The notes under the pieces are model-generated. The model was given only the letters and a program-made list of their open reading frames with translations, was not told where the DNA came from and did not search any database. This document shows, piece by piece, positions 1 to 6,692 of a stretch of DNA of 20,643 nucleotides; the first letter of the stretch is position 1, and every line of letters starts with the position of its first letter. The stretch is from NCBI GenBank assembly GCA_028698975.1, contig JAQVVK010000013.1, forward strand, positions 1 to 20,643, in the 5' to 3' direction. Position numbers and translations under genes: made by a program. The stretch is from Victivallaceae bacterium (GTDB lineage: Bacteria; Verrucomicrobiota; Lentisphaeria; Victivallales; Victivallaceae).

Positions 1-4
1 ACCA

Positions 5-33
5 TCGACAAAGAAAACTGAAAACCGTATAAA
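5..33 (+). promoter_or_regulatory. Probable sigma70-type promoter of purO-rep
   Basis: A -35-like TCGACA (5-10) and a -10-like TATAAA (28-33) are separated by exactly 17 nt, and each differs from consensus at one position. Transcription would begin near base 40. That leaves a short leader holding the AAGGA ribosome site at 46-50, 9 nt before the purO ATG. This is called by eye only. Confidence 0.5.
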
Positions 34-59
34 ACACCCCCAATCAAGGAAAAAACACC

Positions 60-695
60 ATGTATCTCGGTAGAATCGTCGCCATCGGTATGACCAAAGC
101 CGGAAAAACCACCGCCATGTACCGCGTTTCTTCGCGTTCGTTTCCCAACCGCGAAGCGGTGGAGAGCAACGGTCTTGTCTCGATTTTGCCGAGAGCCGGA
201 TTTGAAGGGGATTTGCGTAAAAATCCGTACATAAGCTATCACTGCGTCCGCATCGCCGGCGAGTGGGCGGTGGCCACCAACGGCTCACAGACCGACCCCA
301 TCGTCGAAAAGATCGCCTCCGGCATGTCGCCGCGCGACGCGATTTCGCTCGGTCTGCTGGCCATGGATTATGAAAAGGATTCGCTCGACACTCCGCGTAT
401 CGTGGCGGTGGTAAGCTGCAAGCGTCCGCAAGGATACCTCGGCATCGTTCGCAAAGACGCGCTGCTGGTGCGTGAATTCACGCTGAAACCGGGCGAAGTG
501 CGTTACATCTCCACCTACGAGGCCAACAAGCCGAGCGACCAGCAGTTTTCAGCCGAATTCGACGGAGCCTGCGCCGACTGCGCCGCTCAGTATGTGATCG
601 ACGGCGGAGTCTTTGCCGATTTCAGCAACGCGGTCACTTCGGCGGCGGCCATGGCCAACGGCGACGGTTTCGATCTGGCCGTCAAAGTCCTTTAA
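60..695 (+). CDS. purO: IMP cyclohydrolase, archaeal PurO type
   Basis: This 211-residue protein should close FAICAR to IMP, the last step of purine synthesis, in the cytoplasm. It looks like the archaeal PurO family almost end to end. It has the N-terminal MYLGRIVAIG block, YRVSSRSFPNR near residues 21-31, NPYISYHCVRI, TNGSQTDPI, LLAMDYEKDSLDTPRI around 100-115, and ISTYEANKP in the C-terminal half. Archaeal PurO proteins are about 200 residues, so the gene appears complete. AAGGA lies 9 nt before the ATG and a good promoter lies upstream. A rep-like helicase gene follows after 6 nt, probably in the same transcript. Most bacteria make IMP with bifunctional PurH, whose cyclohydrolase domain is unrelated, so an archaeal-type enzyme here is notable. 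The family call is firm. Whether it is the cell's only cyclohydrolase cannot be seen here. Confidence 0.9.
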   Translation: MYLGRIVAIGMTKAGKTTAMYRVSSRSFPNREAVESNGLVSILPRAGFEGDLRKNPYISYHCVRIAGEWAVATNGSQTDPIVEKIASGMSPRDAISLGLLAMDYEKDSLDTPRIVAVVSCKRPQGYLGIVRKDALLVREFTLKPGEVRYISTYEANKPSDQQFSAEFDGACADCAAQYVIDGGVFADFSNAVTSAAAMANGDGFDLAVKVL

Positions 696-701
696 GCTGC
701 G

Positions 702-2735
702 ATGACCAGGGAAGAAATTTTAGCCCAGCTCAATCCGGAACAGGGCGAGGCGGCCTCGACCGTCAACGGCCCGGTTTTGGTATTGGCCGGCGCCGGCACC
801 GGCAAGACGCGGGTGATCACCTTTCGCATTGCTTATATGCTGGCTTCCGGCATCATGCCGGAGGCGATTCTGGGCATGACGTTCACCAACAAGGCGGCCC
901 GCGAGATGAAAGACCGGCTCGGCGCGCTGGTGTCGCCCGCGCTGGCCGAGAAGGTTACACTGGGCACATTTCACTCGTTTTGCATCCGGCTGCTGCGCCG
1001 CGAGTGCGGTAAGCTCGGCTATCTGCCCGGCTTTACCATCGCCGACGACTCCGACCAGCAGGGGATTCTTAAACAGGCGGCGGGCGACCTCGGCTGCAAT
1101 TATGACGGGTTCCCGCTGGCCGAGGTGCAGTCGATGATCGGCCGCTGGAAAAATAAACTGCTCGACCCCGACGACGCCCGGCGCGCCGCCGGCAACGACT
1201 TTGAATCCACGGCGGCCGGGGTTTACGCCCGCTATCAATCGCTGTTGGAAATGCAAAACAGCGTCGATTTCGACGACATGCTGCTTTTGGTGCATCGACT
1301 GCTCACCGGCTTTCCCGAGGTGCTGACCGCCTGCCGCGAACGCTACCGTTATCTTCTGATCGACGAATATCAGGATACCAATGCGGCGCAATTCACCATC
1401 GTCAAGCTGCTGGCGGGCGACGAAGCCAACCTCTGCGTGGTGGGCGACGACGATCAGAGCATCTACTCATGGCGCGGGGCGGATGTCGGCAACATACTTG
1501 ACTTTCCGGAGATGTTTCCGGGGGCAAAGGTGGTCAAACTCGAGCAAAACTACCGTTCGACCAACGCCATTCTCAACACCGCCAACGCGGCCATCGGCGG
1601 CAACGCCCGCCGCCACGACAAGTCGCTGTGGTCAAAGCTGGGCAGCGGCGAACCGCCCAAGACGGTGCGGCTGGACAACGCCGAGGGAGAAGCCAACTTC
1701 ATCTGCGGCATGATCAAGCAGATCATGACCGAACAGGGCAGTTTAAGCTACAATGATTTTGCGATACTTTACCGCTCCAACCACCTGTCGCGCCAGCTTG
1801 AGCTGGGTTTGCGGCAGTCGGGCATACCGTTCAAACTGGTGGGAGGTCAGGAATTCTTCAAGCGGCGCGAGATCAAAGACGCGGTCGCCTATCTGAAGCT
1901 GGCGATAAATCCGCGTGACGACCAGAGCTTGCTGCGGATCCTCGGCACCCCGCCCCGCGGTCTGGCCGAAAAAGCGGTCACCCAGCTGAAACGGGGCCGG
2001 GCTTCCCGGCGCATTCCGATGCTGGAGCAGTTGGCCGCGTCGGAATTTCAGCAAGCGGTAAGTGCCAAAGGCGCAACCGCCGCGCGCGAACTGGCCGACA
2101 TCTACCGGCGTTATCAGCCGACGTTTGCCCAACCGGGCGGACTGGCCGGCAAAATAAACGGATTTTTACGCGACGTCGGCTATCTGGATGGACTTCAGCG
2201 GGTATATAAAGACCTTGACGATGCGATGAAACGGCGCGAAAACGTCGATGAATTCATCAACGACGTGGCGCAGTATGAGAGTTCGCACCCGGATTGCACG
2301 CTGGAAGCGTATCTGGAAAATTACGCGCTTAAAGAGGAAAACGACAAAGTTGACGACAACTCCGAAAACGGCGAAGCGGTGACGCTTTCGACCGTGCACG
2401 CCGCCAAGGGGCTGGAATTTCCGGTGGTTTTCCTGGTCGCGGTCGAAAAGGGATTGTTTCCGCATGAACGCGCCGTGGAGGAGGGTTCACTCGACGAGGA
2501 GCTGCGATTGTTTTATGTGGCGGTGACCCGGGCCAAACAGCAGCTCTATTTGCTGCGCACCCGTGAACGCATGGTGCGCGGTATGACCAAGCCGTCGATA
2601 CCGTCGCCGTTTCTTGCGCTGGTGCGCGATACCACCGAGGAAACTCCGCCGGGAGAACTGCTTAAAACCCTGTCAAAAGATGCAATGCGTCAGGCGTTCG
2701 CCAATATTTTCGATATTCTCGACGGCAAGAAATAG
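702..2735 (+). CDS. rep: Rep/PcrA/UvrD-family ATP-dependent 3'-5' DNA helicase
   Basis: This is a superfamily 1A DNA helicase of 677 residues, close to the length of E. coli Rep (about 673). The motifs are in order: Walker A AGAGTGKT at 29-36 (Lys35), motif Ia TFTNKAAREMK, motif II LLIDEYQDTN, motif III VVGDDDQSIYSWRGA, motif IV LEQNYRS, motif V TVHAAKGLEFPVVF, and motif VI LFYVAVTRAK. The DDDQSIYSWRGA and KLEQNYRS blocks, and a C-terminus lacking the long UvrD/PcrA tail, favour Rep. The family boundaries are soft, so the gene symbol is tentative. Such helicases clear protein roadblocks ahead of forks and help restart replication. The start lies 6 nt after the purO stop with no clear Shine-Dalgarno, so it may rely on ribosomes arriving from purO. 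It converges on the metallophosphoesterase gene 55 bp away, and I see no obvious terminator between them. Confidence 0.9.
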   Translation: MTREEILAQLNPEQGEAASTVNGPVLVLAGAGTGKTRVITFRIAYMLASGIMPEAILGMTFTNKAAREMKDRLGALVSPALAEKVTLGTFHSFCIRLLRRECGKLGYLPGFTIADDSDQQGILKQAAGDLGCNYDGFPLAEVQSMIGRWKNKLLDPDDARRAAGNDFESTAAGVYARYQSLLEMQNSVDFDDMLLLVHRLLTGFPEVLTACRERYRYLLIDEYQDTNAAQFTIVKLLAGDEANLCVVGDDDQSIYSWRGADVGNILDFPEMFPGAKVVKLEQNYRSTNAILNTANAAIGGNARRHDKSLWSKLGSGEPPKTVRLDNAEGEANFICGMIKQIMTEQGSLSYNDFAILYRSNHLSRQLELGLRQSGIPFKLVGGQEFFKRREIKDAVAYLKLAINPRDDQSLLRILGTPPRGLAEKAVTQLKRGRASRRIPMLEQLAASEFQQAVSAKGATAARELADIYRRYQPTFAQPGGLAGKINGFLRDVGYLDGLQRVYKDLDDAMKRRENVDEFINDVAQYESSHPDCTLEAYLENYALKEENDKVDDNSENGEAVTLSTVHAAKGLEFPVVFLVAVEKGLFPHERAVEEGSLDEELRLFYVAVTRAKQQLYLLRTRERMVRGMTKPSIPSPFLALVRDTTEETPPGELLKTLSKDAMRQAFANIFDILDGKK

Positions 2736-2790
2736 CCGCCGACCCCGGCATGGTTGACCAGCGCACGGTGGCGGCGGGCGGCGAAGTGAT

Positions 2791-3639
2791 TCAGACCAGA
2801 GTTATCGCCAGCACTTCGCGGCGGCAGTTGAAGCGCAGCGGCATCGAGAGATTGCTTATGCCGCTTGAAACGATCATACGCATGCCGCCCTCGCGCACAA
2901 ACATGCCGTAGGCAAGTTTGCAGCCGTACATGCTCGACGCGAATATCGGCCCGATCAGAGGCAGTCTCACCTGCCCGCCGTGGGTGTGGCCGCATAAGGC
3001 CAGCGACACGCCGTCCAGCCCGCCGCCGGAATCAAGCGAAATCACGGTATCGGGGCGGTGCGAAAGCAGCAAATTGAAGCGGTCGCTCCGCCAATTCGCG
3101 GGGAGGCGGGGTGCGCCGTTGAGCAGATCATCCACGCCATAAACAAACATGGCGTCGTCGGACCAGCCCGAATTGCAGAGAAAAGTGATCCCGTGCGACT
3201 CCAATAGATCGCGCCAGCAATCGGTGCGGATCCACTCTTTGCCGCGTGCCCAGTTGCCCTGTACCGCCAGCGAGACCGGAGCCAAAGTACGAAACACTTC
3301 CAGCATGGCCGGAAGTGCGCCAAGATCGACGGCGTCGCCCAGAAGATCGCCCCCCAGAAGCAGCATATCCGGCTCAAACGCCCCGGCAAGCCGTTTTATC
3401 GCCTCGACACGGCGTTGATCGGCAACTCCGCCGCGATAATGCACATCGCTGATGAAAAGCAGACGTTTGCCTTTGGCCGATTCGACCGGCGACGGTATGC
3501 GGTAATCGACCCGCGACACGCCGTCGTCACGCACGGCGACGGTGGTTCGGCAATAAGTTTGTATACACCGCCAGTTGCGCAGACGCTCCGCATGGGGAAC
3601 GGTCAGCGGGTAATAGCGGTGTAACAAAGATTTATTCAC
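2791..3639 (-). CDS. Calcineurin-like metallophosphoesterase (YkuE/YaeI-like)
   Basis: This 282-residue protein has the binuclear-metal phosphoesterase core. The visible motifs are SDVHYRG (Asp65, His67), GGDLLGD (Asp98), GNW (Asn129), LLSHRPD (His194) and CGHTHGGQVRLP (His218, His220). The order and the GHTHGGQ ending fit the YaeI/YkuE group, whose members hydrolyse phosphodiesters including lipid-linked ones. The substrate here is unknown. I see no signal peptide or membrane segment, so it is probably cytoplasmic or peripheral. One oddity is that the usual GNH(D/E) motif reads GNWARG, so the catalytic histidine and following acid are replaced while the metal-ligand Asn stays. The start is a GTG overlapping the TGA stop of the greA gene (GTGA), so translation is probably coupled to it. 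Confidence 0.82.
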   Translation of the reverse strand: MNKSLLHRYYPLTVPHAERLRNWRCIQTYCRTTVAVRDDGVSRVDYRIPSPVESAKGKRLLFISDVHYRGGVADQRRVEAIKRLAGAFEPDMLLLGGDLLGDAVDLGALPAMLEVFRTLAPVSLAVQGNWARGKEWIRTDCWRDLLESHGITFLCNSGWSDDAMFVYGVDDLLNGAPRLPANWRSDRFNLLLSHRPDTVISLDSGGGLDGVSLALCGHTHGGQVRLPLIGPIFASSMYGCKLAYGMFVREGGMRMIVSSGISNLSMPLRFNCRREVLAITLV

Positions 3640-5738
3640 TTGCAGTCCAATTCGGCCGCGATGGCCGCAGGCAGTTGACGCACGGCGGCGAGTTTACCGG
3701 AGCGGCCTCCGTCGATCGCCACCTTGTCGCCGACCAGATGGTTTACCACCGCCGCGCCCAGCCTGGTGCGGTAGGCGAGGAAACGGCGATCCGGGTCGCC
3801 GTCCCAGGCGCCCAAAAGCGAATAGGTTTCCTTTTCGCCGTCGTCCCAGACGATGTCGATCTCAGAACCGATGATCGCGGTCTTGCCGTCCACTTTGATG
3901 GAAGCAAGCTGGATCGGCTGAATTCTGGCCAGCTCACGCTCCAGCTCGGTGCGGCGGCGCGACAGGAAGTTGCGCCGCTCCTTGGCCGCGTCAAATTCGG
4001 AGTTCTCGCGGAAGTCGCCGTGGGCGCGGGCGGTCTTGAGCGCCTCGCGGTTTTCCGGCACATAAACATTGATGATGTCGTCAAGCTCTTTGATCAGCCG
4101 CTGATGCGACTTGACGCTGGTGTAATGCGGCTCGTTGTCAACCGGAGTCTGCTCGTCGCGCTCGGATGAACCGGCTTTGAGAATGCGCTGCCCGGCCCCG
4201 TTTTCGAGGTAATCGCGCAGTTTGTCGGAGAGCCGCGACAGCTTGACCATCAAACTCTGACGTTCGCCGGAGTTGAGGAAAAGCGCGCCCTGAAGCTCCG
4301 CCGCGAACATCATGGCGTCGCCGCCGGCGGCGTCGATCAACTGCTTCTGAAACGCGGCGTCGTCAAGCAGCATCACCCGCAGCTCGCGCATGGCCACGCC
4401 CCACGCCTTGGGCAAATTCTCGACCGAAAGCGCATGCATGACGTTATCAACATCGAGCAGGGAAAGCATTTGTTCGCTGTGCTTGCGGCGGTTTTTCCAT
4501 ATCCACAGCAGGAGATCGGCACTGCATGATTTATTGGCGTAGACCGTATCGATCAAGAGTTTGTCATCGATCGAACCCAGCAAGCTGTTCAACGACTTTA
4601 ACGGCACCCGCATGGCGCACTCGGCCACATACTGCGGCGGAAATACCGACGCGGTCGCCTGCGCAAGTTTTTCCAGCAACTTGGCCGAGAGTTCGCCCCA
4701 GACACTGAGATTTTCATAGCGCGAAACCGCCGGCTTGCGCGGCCAGAACGGGGCCTTGCCCAGCAGCGGACTGAATATTTTGTCGCGCTGCTCGTCAGAG
4801 GCGATCCGCGGAGCCACGCGGGCCACGATCGAAGCAAGCAGCCCGGGTTCGCGGGTGACCGTGTCGGGCTTGAGATTGGCGAAAAACGCGGTGAAGGCGT
4901 CGGCTTCCTCGTCGGTCAACCTGGCGTTTTCCGCCTCCTCGCCGGCGAGCAGAAGCTCCATTTCCTTGAGGCTTCGACCGTTGCAGGCGCGGCGCGAGGC
5001 CGTGCACACCTTGGTGTCGGAGGAGTTCCAGTATTTGTCGAAAGCGGCGCGATCCATCAACCGCGCACAGCCGGTACGGGCCATTTCCTGCATCACCTCG
5101 TCGGTGACCGGCGCCAGCGACTTGCGGGTGACGATGGTGCGGAAATCGCTTGACCGCACCGGATTGCGGGCTTCGGTAAGTTTGAGGTTTTCCGGCCCCG
5201 GAGCCAGCAGCACCGCTTCGCGCAAAATAAGTTCAAGCGGCATTGCCGCCGTACTGCCCAGACTTCCGATGCTGTTGACCGAAAGCGACGCATTGATGTT
5301 GTCGATGGTGCCGGCGACGCCCCAACGCTGCGACGACGGCATAAAAATGGTGGAGCCGGTCTTGAGTGAAATAAGTTTGCGCAGACGCGCGCTGAACTCT
5401 TTAAGCGGCACATTTTCATCGCGCACGCCAAGAGCTTTCATAATCGGGTTGCGCCCGAGGTAGGGCGGCAACACCGAACGCACCGCCGCGGGGAGCATTT
5501 TACGGAGAAGCGGGTTGTCCGGAACATCAAGCGCGGCGATGCCGATGCAGAATTCGCCCTGCGCGTCGTCGGTCTCGTCATTGCTCCACTTTTCCCAGAT
5601 CATGTTGAGCGATTCCACCATATCAGCGGGCATCGGGGAGTCAGCAGCGGCGGCATCCGCCAGCAGTTGATCGAGGTTCTTCTTAGCCGGGGTGTCGAGC
5701 ACCGCCACCACGAGATCGTCAAAAGTCGCCGGTTTCAT
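3636..5738 (-). CDS. greA: Long GreA-type transcript cleavage factor with about 530-residue N-terminal extension
   Basis: The last quarter of this 700-residue protein is a full GreA. Its coiled coil begins near residue 540 and carries GDFRENSEFDAAKE at the tip, where Asp575 and Glu578 match the acidic pair that holds the catalytic Mg2+ in RNA polymerase. The C-terminal GreA/GreB domain covers about 612-690 (GSEIDIVWDDGEKETYS, LVGDKV). It should rescue backtracked polymerase by stimulating RNA cleavage. Residues 1-530 are mostly helical, with no TM segment, signal peptide or catalytic motif I recognise. Ordinary GreA is about 158 residues, whereas chlamydial GreA is about 700, so this looks like a PVC lineage trait rather than a chance fusion. 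GGAGA lies about 6 nt before the ATG, and a promoter is seen at 5813-5841. The downstream phosphoesterase overlaps its stop. Confidence 0.88.
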   Translation of the reverse strand: MKPATFDDLVVAVLDTPAKKNLDQLLADAAAADSPMPADMVESLNMIWEKWSNDETDDAQGEFCIGIAALDVPDNPLLRKMLPAAVRSVLPPYLGRNPIMKALGVRDENVPLKEFSARLRKLISLKTGSTIFMPSSQRWGVAGTIDNINASLSVNSIGSLGSTAAMPLELILREAVLLAPGPENLKLTEARNPVRSSDFRTIVTRKSLAPVTDEVMQEMARTGCARLMDRAAFDKYWNSSDTKVCTASRRACNGRSLKEMELLLAGEEAENARLTDEEADAFTAFFANLKPDTVTREPGLLASIVARVAPRIASDEQRDKIFSPLLGKAPFWPRKPAVSRYENLSVWGELSAKLLEKLAQATASVFPPQYVAECAMRVPLKSLNSLLGSIDDKLLIDTVYANKSCSADLLLWIWKNRRKHSEQMLSLLDVDNVMHALSVENLPKAWGVAMRELRVMLLDDAAFQKQLIDAAGGDAMMFAAELQGALFLNSGERQSLMVKLSRLSDKLRDYLENGAGQRILKAGSSERDEQTPVDNEPHYTSVKSHQRLIKELDDIINVYVPENREALKTARAHGDFRENSEFDAAKERRNFLSRRRTELERELARIQPIQLASIKVDGKTAIIGSEIDIVWDDGEKETYSLLGAWDGDPDRRFLAYRTRLGAAVVNHLVGDKVAIDGGRSGKLAAVRQLPAAIAAELDCK

Positions 5739-5812
5739 AACATTCTCCAGAAATTTTTAATCTGCTCCGCCGCCCCGTCACGGCACGGCGATAAATAAAT
5801 TACATGTCAAAT

Positions 5813-5841
5813 AATATAATACTTGAAATCCGCATTTTCAA
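5813..5841 (-). promoter_or_regulatory. Probable promoter of the long greA gene
   Basis: Reading the minus strand, TTGAAA (5841-5836) and TATATT (5818-5813) are 17 nt apart, each one base from consensus, inside an AT-rich island. The -35 box overlaps the stop codon of the upstream nuclease-fold gene (5838-5840). The start site would be near 5806, giving a leader of about 68 nt. This suggests greA is transcribed independently of the Bat cluster. Confidence 0.5.
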
Positions 5842-6692
5842 TCATGGATTTGACAGAATCGATCGAATACGCAATTTTTGCAGTCGTCACCCTCAGACGG
5901 AAAATCCATCGCGGCGGCGCGCTGGCCCTCGCCCAGCAAAGAGATCATTTCAGAACTCTCTTTCATCACCCGTTTTACCGCCGCCGAGAGACGCAAATCC
6001 GCGTCGGATGCGGCCAGTTCGCCGTTGCCGTCAATCCGCCACGACTTCACGCGTTCGGGCGGGGTCGAGTACAGCTCCTGCGCGAGAAACCGGTGCAGAG
6101 CCACCCGCACCGTCAAATTTGAAACGGCAATTTCCAGCACATTGAGATCGAAGCGGTCATCGCGCCACACTAAAGCTGGAGCAATCAAAACCGGTACGCC
6201 GTTGACCGTGATCCGCTGCGGAAAGGCGACCGTAAGACGCCGGGTCATCGGCAAACCGGCCAGACAACGCCAAGCCCCCGACTCAAAAGCGTCAAGACGG
6301 GCGGTAAGGGCGGTGGTAAGTCGTTTGACCCCGGCCAGATCGGGAGTTTCGCGCAGACACGGGCAGGTGTGATCCAACCCGGCCACGCCGGAAGACATGG
6401 CGTCAAGTTCACGCCGCAGCCTGGCGGCGGCACGCACCGCCAATCCGCCGGAAATCCCGTCGTAAAATGCCGAACGCAGCGTGCGAAAAAACAATGCGTC
6501 AAGATATTCGCCGTCGGAGGAAAAGGTGTTTTTCAGGCGGTGCAGTTTACGGATTTCCGGGTCGGCGTCGGGGTCATGGCCGCCGGAGGCTCCGTAGTAG
6601 CGCAGAAAATAACCGCGACGGCAACGGTAAAACCATTCACTGCGGCGCAGCGACCACGCAAACGAGGAGGATGGCGACGCCCCGGCTTCCAT
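5838..6692 (-). CDS. Cas4/AddB-like PD-(D/E)XK-fold Fe-S protein, probably catalytically inactive
   Basis: The ATG at 6692 overlaps the TGA of the BatD/E gene (TGATG), so translation is coupled. This start gives 284 residues. An in-frame upstream extension to 6746 would lie inside the previous gene and is less likely. The N-terminus (WSLRRSEWFYRCRRGYFLRYY, Cys24) and the C-terminal Cys271-x2-Cys274-x5-Cys280 reproduce the four-cysteine 4Fe-4S arrangement of Cas4, AddB and related RecB-type nucleases. The next block (YYGASGGHDPDADPEIRKLH) resembles a bacterial PD-(D/E)XK family I recall as having YYGSWGGW. At the expected active site, however, Ala173 replaces the metal-binding Asp, the D/E-x-K motif reads Glu187-Ile-Ala189, and the family His near residue 68 is Phe. 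The fold and Fe-S call are inferences from motifs. A role with the Bat proteins is suggested only by the coupling. Confidence 0.6.
   Translation of the reverse strand: MEAGASPSSSFAWSLRRSEWFYRCRRGYFLRYYGASGGHDPDADPEIRKLHRLKNTFSSDGEYLDALFFRTLRSAFYDGISGGLAVRAAARLRRELDAMSSGVAGLDHTCPCLRETPDLAGVKRLTTALTARLDAFESGAWRCLAGLPMTRRLTVAFPQRITVNGVPVLIAPALVWRDDRFDLNVLEIAVSNLTVRVALHRFLAQELYSTPPERVKSWRIDGNGELAASDADLRLSAAVKRVMKESSEMISLLGEGQRAAAMDFPSEGDDCKNCVFDRFCQIHD

Noticed and set aside
2736..2790. Terminator between the convergent helicase and phosphoesterase genes
   Set aside because: GCCGCC and GGCGGC blocks exist, but the stem is loose, far apart and has no U-run on either strand.
4735..5463. 242-codon plus-strand ORF
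   Set aside because: It lies wholly within the long greA gene on the other strand. Its Ser/Arg/Ala-rich product is typical of an antisense shadow in GC-rich DNA.
5838..6692. CRISPR-Cas4 or AddAB recombination locus
   Set aside because: There are no CRISPR repeats, cas genes or helicase partner nearby, and the nuclease residues appear lost. The Cys spacing supports only fold-level kinship.
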